DNA from: G963662605 sp963667005
GTDB lineage: Bacteria; Bacteroidota; Ignavibacteria; Ignavibacteriales; Ignavibacteriaceae
Assembly: GCA_963667005.1 (NCBI GenBank)
Contig: OY762937.1
Span: forward strand, 558,001-622,000
Direction of reading: 5' to 3'
Length of the DNA: 64,000 bases
Shown here: positions 53,426 through 62,269 of the stretch, one piece after another
How the letters are laid out: each line of letters begins with the position of its first letter
How positions within the stretch are numbered: position 1 is the stretch's first letter
Made by a program: the position numbers and the translations under genes
The notes under the pieces: generated by a model
Seen by the model: the letters and a program-made list of their open reading frames with translations, nothing else
Databases searched by the model: none
Told to the model about the DNA's origin: nothing

Positions 53426-54517
53426 ATGAGCGAAAACTTATTATTTAGTACGTATACGTTAGGCGGCACAACTTTACAAAATAGAATAGTAATGGCCCCC
53501 ATGACCAGATCCCGCGCCCTTGGCAATGTCCCAAATGATTTAATTGCAGAATATTATGGACAAAGAGCTTCCGCCGGTTTAATCATAACAGAAGGTACTT
53601 CACCATCTCCCAACGGTCTTGGCTATGCCCGCATACCCGGTATCTTTTCTGAAGCACAGGTTGAAGGCTGGAAAAAAACGACCGATGCCGTTCATGCAAA
53701 AGGCGGAAAAATATTTGTGCAGTTAATGCATACAGGCCGGGTCGGCCATGTTCTCAATCTGCCTCCGGGCGCCAAAGTCCTGGCACCATCAGCAGTTAAA
53801 TCCGAAAATACGCAAATCTGGACCGACGCGGAGGGAATGAAAGATGTTCCGGTACCTGAGGCGTTTTCTGCCGAAGAACTCGCAGCCACACAGCAAGAAT
53901 TCGTTCAGGCTTCCATAAATGCCATCAAAGCCGGTTTTGACGGGGTTGAACTCCATGGCGCAAACGGATATCTGCTCGAGCAATTTCTATCGCCGTTCAG
54001 CAATGTCCGGACAGATGCTTATGGTGGCAGCATTGAAAACCGTGCAAGATTTGTTCTTGAGACAGCGGAAAAGGTGGCTGCAGCGATTGGTAAAGATAAA
54101 ACCGGCATCCGGCTTTCTCCATTTGGCGTCAATAATGATATGAAACCTTATCCTGAAATTGAACAAACGTATGTCTATCTTGCTTCCGAGTTGAATAAGC
54201 TTGGTCTACTATATATACATCTTGTTGATCACAGCAGTATGGGTGCGCCAACAGTTCCGCTTACCATAAAAGAAGCGATCAGAAAGGCATTCAGCGGTGT
54301 TCTCATCCTCAGCGGTAATTATTCAAAGGATATTGCCGGCGAGCATATAAAGGAAGGCCGTGCTGATTTGATAGCATTCGGAAGGCCGTTCATCAACAAC
54401 CCGGATCTGGTTGAACGACTGAAAAACGACTGGCCGCTAAATGCAGAACTCAACTATGATGCCTTTTACACTCCGGATGCAAAAGGTTATACTGATTATG
54501 CCACATATTCCAATTAA
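53426..54517 (+). CDS. Old yellow enzyme-family alkene reductase
   Basis: A 363-aa FMN-dependent ene-reductase of the NemA/OYE class. N-terminal LQNRIVMAPMTRSRALGNVP with the FMN-contacting Thr; ITEGTSPSPNGLGYARIPGI; HTGRVGH; the substrate-binding pair and FMN segment GFDGVELHGANGYLLEQFL with SNVRTDAYGGSIENRARF; IRLSPFGV; C-terminal LIAFGRPFINNPDL. It reduces activated alkenes such as enones or nitro compounds with NADPH. An alternative ATG five codons upstream (53411) is possible; neither has a strong RBS. Divergent from a wHTH protein that may regulate it. It ends at a strong hairpin. Confidence 0.88.
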   Translation: MSENLLFSTYTLGGTTLQNRIVMAPMTRSRALGNVPNDLIAEYYGQRASAGLIITEGTSPSPNGLGYARIPGIFSEAQVEGWKKTTDAVHAKGGKIFVQLMHTGRVGHVLNLPPGAKVLAPSAVKSENTQIWTDAEGMKDVPVPEAFSAEELAATQQEFVQASINAIKAGFDGVELHGANGYLLEQFLSPFSNVRTDAYGGSIENRARFVLETAEKVAAAIGKDKTGIRLSPFGVNNDMKPYPEIEQTYVYLASELNKLGLLYIHLVDHSSMGAPTVPLTIKEAIRKAFSGVLILSGNYSKDIAGEHIKEGRADLIAFGRPFINNPDLVERLKNDWPLNAELNYDAFYTPDAKGYTDYATYSN

Positions 54518-54544
54518 AGACAATTCTGCATTCTGATTTAAATA

Positions 54545-54583
54545 AAAACAGCCGGAGTTTTCAATACTCCGGCTGTTTTTTTA
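54545..54583. terminator. Bidirectional terminator
   Basis: ACAGCCGGAGT (54548-54558), seven-nt loop, ACTCCGGCTGT (54566-54576), with A-rich flank on the left and T7 on the right, serving the OYE gene and the convergent cREC gene. Confidence 0.9.
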
Positions 54584-54610
54584 CTTCCAAGATTATAATC
54601 ACCGTTGGGT

Positions 54611-54895
54611 TTACCGCAATTCTTCAATCTCATCTATTAATTCCTGCATCCGCTTGTTCAGCCATAGCAATCCGGAGTGTGTCCTCAATTCGGGTGGTAT
54701 ATAGCCATCTTCTTTCATCTTCCGCTTTATCCACTGAAGTATATAGATTCCCCCCGGCTGACCTTCGCCGAGATGTCCGTCCAAGTCCAGCACTTCACAA
54801 TTTTCTTCTTCAAGCCGCTCAATCGCTTCTTCGGCCGTATACGCCCGCTCCCACCCATCCGGCGCCGAACGTAAATCATCCACATAAAGCTTCAT
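54611..54895 (-). CDS. Small cREC-type (cyclic-phosphate-processing receiver-like) protein
   Basis: A 94-aa protein beginning MKLYVDDLRSAPDGWERAYT, the signature of the cREC/REC-like family proposed to handle cyclic phosphates in nucleic-acid processing or conflict systems. AEEAIERL and EVLDLDGHLGEG follow; most relatives have LDHDLGE here, so the Asp-His pair is altered (DGH instead of DHD). A C-terminal RTHSG stands where the family has VHS. The ATG at 54895 is favoured because AAAGG is six nt upstream; a GTG two codons earlier overlaps that site. It is a lone gene, with no CRISPR or tRNA-repair neighbours. Confidence 0.7.
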   Translation of the reverse strand: MKLYVDDLRSAPDGWERAYTAEEAIERLEEENCEVLDLDGHLGEGQPGGIYILQWIKRKMKEDGYIPPELRTHSGLLWLNKRMQELIDEIEELR

Positions 54896-55084
54896 AAACA
54901 CCTTTAAATATTTTGAAGTAAAATAGCCACTTTACGACACAAAAAGCAATACCACGAATGACGTACAAAATTACAACTACTTGATTTTTGGGGGATGCCG
55001 TCCAATTTTTTGTAATGCGTCCACAAAATTAGACGCTCGGATAACAGCCGGGTTCATTTCAAGGATAATTGAGCAGTTTTTCAT

Positions 55085-55102
55085 TTGGCACGTCCTTTGT
55101 AA
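55085..55102 (+). promoter_or_regulatory. Sigma-54-like promoter
   Basis: TTGGCACG-TCCT-TTGTAA closely matches the sigma-54 consensus TTGGCACG-N4-TTGCW, with one deviation (GT for the -12 GC). It ends 36 bp before the ATG of the FnIII lipoprotein gene, a suitable leader length. Confidence 0.55.
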
Positions 55103-55137
55103 TATGAAGACAGAATCAGAGTTAGAAAGGTCCGAAA

Positions 55138-55947
55138 ATGAAAAACATAGCATTCTTTACCGTAATAACAATAGCAAGCCTGTTTTACATGGGCTGCGAA
55201 GAACCCATCAACTACGTTGATCGCACCGCACCGGACGCGCCGACCGGATTATACGTCGAGAATGGAGATAATGTAGCATATCTTTCCTGGAATGCCAGTT
55301 ATGACCGTGATGTAGCAGGATATAATATATATTCAAGTTCCAGCTACAACGGAAAATACTACCTCATCGGGACGACTCACTCAAATTCGTTTACCGATTA
55401 TGATATCCGTAACGGCTACAAATACTATTATGCAGTTACCGCATATGATTATGATAACAATGAAAGTGACTTGAGCTACGATAACGCGTATTCGGCTCCG
55501 AGACCGGAAGGATTAAATCAGACGATATTCGATTTTCGTCAATATCCAAGCATGTCCGCATTCAGCTTTGCAACTGAATCGGTTGTATCAGACACCAGTT
55601 CTTTGGCCGACTTCTATTTTGACAATGACAACGGTGCTTATTATTTAGACGTTTTTAACGATACCGATATAAAAGACATGGGACGCACCTCAAGCATTTA
55701 TGACATAACTGTTGCTCCTTCAACCGGATGGTCGGCAACCAAGGACGCTGCAGTAGTAGTTGGACACACATATGTTATCTGGACTGTTGATAACCACTAC
55801 GCAAAGATCAGAATAACTTCCGTTAATGCGCAAAGAGTAGTTTTCGACTGGGCTTATCAGAGCATTAAAGGTGAAGTAACCATGAAAACACAGACGAGCA
55901 CGTTCGGCCACACAAAGGTAGTCCGGGCAAGAGATTTAGCTCAATAA
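55138..55947 (+). CDS. Fibronectin type III lipoprotein
   Basis: A 269-aa predicted lipoprotein: signal MKNIAFFTVITIASLFYMGC with Cys at the lipobox. It then has one FnIII domain (residues ~33-120: APDAPTGLYVENGDNVAYLS, NASYDRDVAGYNIYSSSSY, YKYYYAVTAYDYDNNESDLS). A second beta-rich domain (~150-260) is not recognised (TSSIYDITVAPSTGWSATKD). AAAGG lies before the ATG. Likely surface- or periplasm-exposed and involved in adhesion or binding. The candidate sigma-54 promoter upstream and the NtrY-like kinase downstream suggest regulated expression, but no direct link is shown. Confidence 0.78.
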   Translation: MKNIAFFTVITIASLFYMGCEEPINYVDRTAPDAPTGLYVENGDNVAYLSWNASYDRDVAGYNIYSSSSYNGKYYLIGTTHSNSFTDYDIRNGYKYYYAVTAYDYDNNESDLSYDNAYSAPRPEGLNQTIFDFRQYPSMSAFSFATESVVSDTSSLADFYFDNDNGAYYLDVFNDTDIKDMGRTSSIYDITVAPSTGWSATKDAAVVVGHTYVIWTVDNHYAKIRITSVNAQRVVFDWAYQSIKGEVTMKTQTSTFGHTKVVRARDLAQ

Positions 55948-55974
55948 TAGAACTTACGACTCATCATCACTCAT

Positions 55975-56010
55975 TGAAAAAAGCATATCCGCCGCGATAT
56001 GCTTTTTTCA
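55975..56010 (+). terminator. Terminator after the FnIII lipoprotein gene
   Basis: TGAAAAAAGCATAT (55975-55988), loop CCGCCGCG, ATATGCTTTTTTCA (55997-56010): a perfect 14-bp stem containing a T-run. Confidence 0.8.
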
Positions 56011-56102
56011 TTAGTGATTTTACGTTAAATTTCATCAGTTGGAAAAAATGTTTATGAAATATTCCGGTTTTACTCAATTAACCAGTGAAATATCGCAATA
56101 CC

Positions 56103-56579
56103 ATGTTTCGTTCTGATTTGAAATATTTGCATTTTGGCTATATACGCACCAGCATTATCATCATGCTGATGCTTTCCTTTCTGACTGCCGCACAGGAAGT
56201 GCACAAAAGACCGCATGAACATAAAGGGCGCGATCAGAGACCCGCGATCGAAAAGGTATTCCAGTCAATAGAAGACGGACTTTCGAAGGGTGACCCCGGT
56301 GCCTTTACAAAATACTGCACCGGCCAAACATACATCAGCCTGTCGGATGTTTACACCGGATACTTCAGTTCCAATCAGGCATTTTATATCTTACAAAGTT
56401 ATTTTTCCGAGCATCAGCCGGAATCCTTCAGGTACACGTCAAAGAACGATGGGGAGAACCCTTATGCAACGGGAGAATATCGCTATGAAACGAGAAACCG
56501 GCGCGGAACAGCGCAGGTCTTTATTTCATTGCGGTTACAACGCAACGACTGGCAAATTTCACAAATAACTATCCGCTGA
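56103..56579 (+). CDS. DUF4783 family exported protein
   Basis: A 158-aa protein from ATG 56103 (a GTG lies six codons earlier). An N-terminal hydrophobic segment (TSIIIMLMLSFLTAAQE) suggests export. The rest follows the DUF4783 pattern: AIEKVFQSIEDGLSKGDPGA, then ISLSDVYTGYFSSNQAFYIL and YFSEHQPESFRY, and a terminal beta-strand RLQRNDWQISQITIR, an NTF2-like fold known mostly in Bacteroidota. The role is unknown. The stop codon overlaps the start of the giant kinase (TGATG), so the two are translationally coupled; it may supply a periplasmic sensing partner. Confidence 0.75.
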   Translation: MFRSDLKYLHFGYIRTSIIIMLMLSFLTAAQEVHKRPHEHKGRDQRPAIEKVFQSIEDGLSKGDPGAFTKYCTGQTYISLSDVYTGYFSSNQAFYILQSYFSEHQPESFRYTSKNDGENPYATGEYRYETRNRRGTAQVFISLRLQRNDWQISQITIR

Positions 56580-59500
56580 TGCAAGTATCCCGCCTCATAT
56601 CGGGCAACCGCCGTTATTCATACGTTGTCATGGCTTTGATAGTCATGGTGTTTCTCATCGGACTCATATCACAACGCGTTCTGGATGCAAAGAAAAATAA
56701 CTGGCGGAATATTCTTCCCACTGTATTGAATGAAGTAGAAACGTCAACAACACAGATTCTGCAGGATAAACAAAAAGAAGTACTGACCTTTCATAAAGAG
56801 CTGACCTCATCAGTTGAAAAACTTCCTCCAGCATCACAATCCGATGCAGACATTTTGCAGCTGATAACGGCATACAAAAACAAGGACATGTGCATCGAAG
56901 TTTTCAAGGACAGAAATGCAGTACTTGCATGGAAAGAAAATGCTCCGATAACCGCAGCGGCATTCGCAAAAATATCGTATGCACCCGGCGAAACATTTTT
57001 TTATGCGTCGCCTCTCGCAACCTATTTATGCGTATATGATAATATTTCACTGAACGGGAACACCTATTCGGTTGTCTCAGGTATGCCGGTTGAAAAGTTT
57101 TATCAAAATAAAAAAGCCAAAGAAGCCCTCAGCCTGCCATTTGAACTCGGAGAAAAGTTTTCCACTGACTTTTCTATTGAATACGGAGCAGTAGCGACAA
57201 AACCGGTTGACGGCCGCTTCTACGCTTTCCCGGTTAAGAACAATAATCAAAAAAATATTGCGGTCATTACCGTTTTAAAGCCTACACTACGAAACGAATT
57301 GCAGTCCATTTCCAAAACCATCGGCATCATTCAATCTATCTTAATGCTGATCGCGTTCGGATTTCTTGCGCTTGCTGTGCGTGCTGATTATGTTAAGTTG
57401 AAAAATGAATTGCTACGGTCACTTATCGTACTCGCTTTCATGGCAGCATTACGATGGCTAATGTACAGACTCGGAATACCGGCATCATTACTAAGTGATT
57501 CACTTGCCGATCCGGCAAACTTCGCGTCACAGTTCGGCGGCGGCATTGTTAAATCGCCTGTCGAGTTTTTTGTTACGGCTTTGTTTGCATTTGCCGCGGG
57601 AATCTTCATCCTGCGCGCGGTTGAAAAATATATTGCACGCACCGAATGGAATCTCAAACAGACCTGGGGTTTGTATGCCGCAGTCTTTATGGGATACGCT
57701 TTTATTCTTCTGCTTTCCATACGCGGCATCGCGGCTTCCATTAAGAGTGTTATTTTCGATTCATCTCTGCGCTACTTCAATGAACCGGATATCATTCCCG
57801 ACACGACACATTTTGTTATGAACTTTGCCGCATTGATAGCAGGTGCGGCTATGCTCTTGCTTCTTTTAGTTATACACCGGCTGATGCAAAAGGCGGCAAA
57901 ACCAAAGACAGCATTGAGCCCATTAGCAATTTATGCGTTACGGACTGCGGTCATCTGCCTTCTTGGTTATCCGTTCCTCCGTTTACAGAATACGCCGCTG
58001 TTAACATACCCCCTGCTGCTTCTTATTGTAACAGGACTGCAGGTGTTGTTTTTTCTGTATGAATATTACAAGATGAAGTTTGTATACTTCCTGCTGATAA
58101 CGGGCCTATGTTCATCGCTCATCACGATTTCGCTGATGAACTACTTTAACACGAAACTTGAAAAAGAATCGCTAAAGACAACGGTGTCCGAACTGAACCG
58201 CCCGCAAAAAGAATTTCTCCGTTTTCTCGCAAGTGAAACACTGATGCGTTCGCTGTCGGAACCGGCTATTGTTGAGGCATTTACGAACAACAATACCAAC
58301 ATTAAAGCTGCCGCGTTTACGTTGTGGAATCAAACATCGTTGAAACAGGAAAGCGTTCGTTCTTCTATTGTACTCATCGGCACCAATCATAAAATTATCG
58401 GCTCATTTGATGCCGGCACAACCTGTCCCCAGTGGCTGGTTGATCTTCTGTTCAGCCTGCCGGTCAAGGATTTGCGCATTATTGACGTGCCGGGCGGAAC
58501 AGCCTCACATAATGAAGCCGCAGGAATTGTTCCTATAAAAACAGATGACGGTATTGTGGGATATGCAGCAGTACAGGTTGTGTTTGAACCGCGTATGCTT
58601 ATCGAGAACGCTGTTCCGGTTATCCTTCGTGGCGATTCCAAATATATCAACAGTGTTCTTAATCCCGACGATCTCAACATTGTTGTTATAACCAAGGGCG
58701 AGTGTGAATACGCGTACGGAAATTTTTATCCGAACAGAACACAAATGCAAAACCTTGCCGATGCTCTGAACGCGGGTGATGAGGACTGGTTTAATTATGA
58801 GTCCGGCGGAGAAAAATATATTGTATACGCACAACAGAGCAGTGGCGCAGACAGCACAGGCATTATTGCAGTCGCATTGAAAGAGCGCAAATTAGAATGG
58901 AGCTTCTTCAACTTTTTCAAACTGTTTATTGTTCATTCTTTTATTCTGCTCGTCTGTTATCTCATCATTGCCGGAATACAGTACTCTCGCAAACGCACCA
59001 TTCCGCTGACCTTCAGAGGTCAGTTGATGCTCGCGTTTCTTATCGTATCCATTATTCCGCTTATTGCCCTTGCAATTTTTAACCGGGCAACAACAACAAC
59101 AAAGTCCAAGCAGAGCCTCCAGTACTCGCTTGTCGAAAAAGTGGAAACAGTTGCTTCGGCAGTATCGAATAAAGTGCGCTTCGGGACAAGCATACAGCAG
59201 GCATTGACGGATGCTTCGCGCGAAACGAACATTCAATTCACCGTGTTTGATAAATCAAACATCCTGTATACAACCGAATCCGCATTATACGGCACATCAT
59301 TTCTTCCGGATGTCATTAATTCGTCTGCCGACTTGAACATCAATTATGCCGGATTGAAAGAATATTTTTCCGAAGACAAACTAAACAATTTCAAATACTA
59401 TACGGTGTACAAAGTCGCATCAGTCGATGGCAAACAATATATCTTTGCAGCCAACACACTTTCCAACGAGGTCAACGGAATATTTTCCCCGGTTGATGTT

Positions 59501-60397
59501 GACGTGTTTCTCTTCGGTATGTACTCACTCGCTATAATTATTATCGTCGGTATCAGCAGCGTGATGGCGAACCGTATTGCGTACCCGATAAAAAAACTCA
59601 CACTCGCTACGCGAGCCGTTGCTCATGGCGATTTCAATGTGCAGCTTGAGAACAAAGAGATCGGCGAAATGAAGGAGCTCTTTAACGGATTTAATTCCAT
59701 GACGCACGAACTTGCAAAGAGCCAGTCCGAACTTTCTAACATGGAACGCGAAGCCGCGTGGAAAGAATTCGCCCGTCAGGTAGCACATGAAATTAAAAAT
59801 CCCTTAACGCCGATGAAGCTGACCATTCAGCAGCTCATCGCCGCATTCAGGGATAAGTCGCCGCACTTTGACGACATTTTTAACAAGGTTACAAGTACGG
59901 TACTCAGTCAGATTGAAACGTTAAGCTCGATTGCAACGGAGTTTTCACAGTTCGCCCGCATGCCTTCAATGAGCATACAAAAACTAAACATACTGCCGCA
60001 GATACAAGAAGTGATTGTATTGTTCCAAAACGAAAGGATTGTAATTCATTTCGCCGCCGAAGAAAAAGAGTACATTGTTCCCGGTGATGCCGCACAGATG
60101 AAACGCATGGTTGTCAACTTTATCCGTAATTCTATTCAGGCGGGAGCGATAAACGTAGAGATTACTCTGCAAAGAGAAGGCGAGAATATTGTGCTGCTCA
60201 TTTCCGATGATGGCAAAGGTATCTCTCCCGAAAATGAAGCAAAAATATTCGAATCTAATTTCACGACGAAGTCGTCAGGTATGGGACTCGGACTTAAACT
60301 CGCCAAGCGCTACATTGAAAACACCGGCGGCACCATCACCATCGAAAAAGCCAGAGCCGAAGGCGCCGCTTTCCGCATTACATTCCCCAAGGCATAA
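56579..60397 (+). CDS. Very large NtrY-like membrane sensor histidine kinase
   Basis: A 1272-aa kinase. TM1 is near residues 17-35; an extracytoplasmic region of ~190 residues follows; then a block of about eight TM helices (~230-520). A second extracytoplasmic domain (~520-770) precedes TM helices at ~770 and ~810, another sensor loop (~830-955), a further TM helix (MYSLAIIIIVGISSVMANRI), and HAMP. The kinase core is typical of NtrY: EFARQVAHEIKNPLTPMKLT for HisKA, RMVVNFIRNSIQAGAI, SDDGKGISPENEAKIFESNF and SSGMGLGLKLAKRYI. NtrY-like kinases usually sit next to an NtrX-type sigma-54 activator, which is absent here. Its length and multi-TM sensor make it unusual. Confidence 0.85.
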   Translation: MQVSRLISGNRRYSYVVMALIVMVFLIGLISQRVLDAKKNNWRNILPTVLNEVETSTTQILQDKQKEVLTFHKELTSSVEKLPPASQSDADILQLITAYKNKDMCIEVFKDRNAVLAWKENAPITAAAFAKISYAPGETFFYASPLATYLCVYDNISLNGNTYSVVSGMPVEKFYQNKKAKEALSLPFELGEKFSTDFSIEYGAVATKPVDGRFYAFPVKNNNQKNIAVITVLKPTLRNELQSISKTIGIIQSILMLIAFGFLALAVRADYVKLKNELLRSLIVLAFMAALRWLMYRLGIPASLLSDSLADPANFASQFGGGIVKSPVEFFVTALFAFAAGIFILRAVEKYIARTEWNLKQTWGLYAAVFMGYAFILLLSIRGIAASIKSVIFDSSLRYFNEPDIIPDTTHFVMNFAALIAGAAMLLLLLVIHRLMQKAAKPKTALSPLAIYALRTAVICLLGYPFLRLQNTPLLTYPLLLLIVTGLQVLFFLYEYYKMKFVYFLLITGLCSSLITISLMNYFNTKLEKESLKTTVSELNRPQKEFLRFLASETLMRSLSEPAIVEAFTNNNTNIKAAAFTLWNQTSLKQESVRSSIVLIGTNHKIIGSFDAGTTCPQWLVDLLFSLPVKDLRIIDVPGGTASHNEAAGIVPIKTDDGIVGYAAVQVVFEPRMLIENAVPVILRGDSKYINSVLNPDDLNIVVITKGECEYAYGNFYPNRTQMQNLADALNAGDEDWFNYESGGEKYIVYAQQSSGADSTGIIAVALKERKLEWSFFNFFKLFIVHSFILLVCYLIIAGIQYSRKRTIPLTFRGQLMLAFLIVSIIPLIALAIFNRATTTTKSKQSLQYSLVEKVETVASAVSNKVRFGTSIQQALTDASRETNIQFTVFDKSNILYTTESALYGTSFLPDVINSSADLNINYAGLKEYFSEDKLNNFKYYTVYKVASVDGKQYIFAANTLSNEVNGIFSPVDVDVFLFGMYSLAIIIIVGISSVMANRIAYPIKKLTLATRAVAHGDFNVQLENKEIGEMKELFNGFNSMTHELAKSQSELSNMEREAAWKEFARQVAHEIKNPLTPMKLTIQQLIAAFRDKSPHFDDIFNKVTSTVLSQIETLSSIATEFSQFARMPSMSIQKLNILPQIQEVIVLFQNERIVIHFAAEEKEYIVPGDAAQMKRMVVNFIRNSIQAGAINVEITLQREGENIVLLISDDGKGISPENEAKIFESNFTTKSSGMGLGLKLAKRYIENTGGTITIEKARAEGAAFRITFPKA

Positions 60398-60407
60398 GAC
60401 AGCCTGA

Positions 60408-60744
60408 ACTCACGCCAAGGCGCTAAGCCGCAAAGTATTTTCGTAGAGACGCATAGCCAGTCCCGATTTATCGGGAACATGCGTCTCCCGTAGAATATAG
60501 CCGGATGATTGATACACATATGATGAATCAGGTACATCAACCACGTCATAAATAGCGTGGTTATTAATAACTCCGTCATTTATGACGGAGACTCAAGCGT
60601 AGCGATAGTGTGGCTATTGGGCTAAAACCCGATGTTTTGGGGTGGCGTCTCCTACGGCGTTAATGCATCGTTTTAAAGATAAATGATATATTCTTTGGTG
60701 ATCGAAATAAAATATTTTGCGTCTTAGCGCCTTTGCGTGAACTT
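60408..60744. repeat. Paired-arm cassette F between convergent genes
   Basis: The left arm 60409-60434 (CACGCCAAGGCGCTAAGCCG core) and right arm 60714-60741 (TTTTGCGTCTTAGCGCCTTT core) are inverted. Inside, GAGACGCATAGCCA/TGCGTCTC (60446-60487) is the 4399-4419 palindrome interrupted by GTCCCGATTTATCGGGAACA. Also AACCACGTCATAAATAGCGTGG near 60539, CCGTCATTTATGACGG near 60572, and GGGCTAAAACCC near 60618. The cassette fills the gap between the kinase stop and the rmuC stop. Confidence 0.75.
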
Positions 60745-60751
60745 CTTGTAA

Positions 60752-62260
60752 CTATTCTTCTTTTTGGATTTGTCGCGGGGTTACGTCAATCTCTTCTGCA
60801 GAATCTATTTCATCCGCGGATGCGGCGCCGAGTTCTTTGAACTTACGTGCAGTTGAAAGTACACGCGATTCCAGTGAGCCGACTGATTTGTTGTATGCCT
60901 CAACAGCGCTTTCCAATCCCTTTTTAACGGAAGCATAATGTCCCGCGAAAACACGGACGCGCTCGTATAATTCTTTACCTAATTTGCTTATCTCCTGTGC
61001 ATTTTGTTCAAGCTGCGACTGGTTCCATCCGTACGCGACTGCTTTCAGCAAAGCTATCAGCGTGGTCGGTGTAGCAAGAATGACTTTACGTTCAATACCG
61101 TACTCTATCAGATTTGCGTCCTGTTCCAATGCGGCACTGAAGAATGATTCACCCGGAATAAATAAAACGACAAATTCCGGTGCCTGATCAAACTGATCCC
61201 AGTATGCTTTGGCGCCAAGCTGATTCATGTGTGTTTTAATTTGCGATGCATGCTGTAATAATTTTTGTTTCTTTACATCCTCGTCTTTCGCTTCGTAAGC
61301 TTCAATGTAAGCCGAAAGCGGCGTCTTTGCATCAACGATAATAATTTTATCACCGGGAATTTTCACAATCATATCGGGACGCAGTCTACCACCCTCTACG
61401 TTAACGCTTTCCTGCTCATAGAAATCGCAATAGTTCACCATACCGGCAAGTTCAACAACACGGCGCAGCTGCATTTCTCCCCAGCGGCCGCGCACAGTCG
61501 GCTGGCGCAAAGCATTGACCAGTTTGTTTGTTTCTTCCTTTAAATCTTTCTGACTCGTTTCAAGCGTTTTTAAATATTGACTGATTGATGCGTACGATGC
61601 CGACCTGTCTTTTTCAATCTCTTGAATTTTCTGATCAACTTTTTCGAGGGATGTTTGCAGCGGCTGTACAAGCTGGTCAATTGATTTCTTCCGTGCTTCA
61701 ATATCCGTCTGCGCCGCCTGTGTGTATTGTTCAAGTGTCTGTTTTGCCAGATCAATAAACGACTGGTTATTGTGCTTGAGTGCATCGGCAGAAAGTGACT
61801 TAAACGCGTCGCCTAATTTTTGTTGAGCTTCTTGCAATAGCGAGAGTTTTTCTTCCGCGAGTTTTCGTTCTTCAATAAGCTTTGTTTCGAGTTCCTGGCA
61901 TCTGGTTTTCAGGGCAGTAACTGAATCCTGTAATACTTTTATATCAACATCTTTCTGGACGAGGGTGTTTTCAAGTTCAGGTATCCGGCTGTTTTTTTCT
62001 TCGGCAGCGGAGCGCAATGAGGATTCCCGTTTTAATAACTCAGTAGTATTTTTCAATTCCGCGCTGATGCTTTGCTCCCGCTGCTGTAACTGAGCAATCC
62101 GTTCATCGCGCGAAATGATGCGCTCTTTCAGTTTTTCAAGTTCCGCAAGTGAGTCCACTGCACCCTTCTGGGCTGCGGCTTCAATTTTTGCTTTCATAAT
62201 AAATTGCACAGCCAGGCCGCCGATAACGACGCCGATGACTATTGCTACAATAAATTCCAT
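60752..62260 (-). CDS. rmuC: DNA recombination protein RmuC
   Basis: A 502-aa protein anchored by an N-terminal TM helix (FIVAIVIGVVIGGLAVQFI). A long coiled coil follows (~25-190: ELEKLKERIISRDERIAQLQ and onwards), then the RmuC domain with VRGRWGEMQLRRVVELAGMV, RPDMIVKIPGDKIIIVDAKT (PD-(D/E)xK-like Asp and Asp-x-Lys), FVVLFIPGESFFSAAL and IERKVILATPTTLIALLKAV. In E. coli RmuC limits short inverted-repeat recombination, which is notable in a region this rich in palindromes. AGGGA lies upstream; it follows the SecB-like gene by 9 bp in an operon. Confidence 0.93.
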   Translation of the reverse strand: MEFIVAIVIGVVIGGLAVQFIMKAKIEAAAQKGAVDSLAELEKLKERIISRDERIAQLQQREQSISAELKNTTELLKRESSLRSAAEEKNSRIPELENTLVQKDVDIKVLQDSVTALKTRCQELETKLIEERKLAEEKLSLLQEAQQKLGDAFKSLSADALKHNNQSFIDLAKQTLEQYTQAAQTDIEARKKSIDQLVQPLQTSLEKVDQKIQEIEKDRSASYASISQYLKTLETSQKDLKEETNKLVNALRQPTVRGRWGEMQLRRVVELAGMVNYCDFYEQESVNVEGGRLRPDMIVKIPGDKIIIVDAKTPLSAYIEAYEAKDEDVKKQKLLQHASQIKTHMNQLGAKAYWDQFDQAPEFVVLFIPGESFFSAALEQDANLIEYGIERKVILATPTTLIALLKAVAYGWNQSQLEQNAQEISKLGKELYERVRVFAGHYASVKKGLESAVEAYNKSVGSLESRVLSTARKFKELGAASADEIDSAEEIDVTPRQIQKEE

Positions 62261-62269
62261 ACTAATCCC

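Noticed and set aside
60752..62260. Link between RmuC and a defence system
   Set aside because: No nuclease, toxin, reverse transcriptase or phage-related gene nearby; RmuC is a common core gene.
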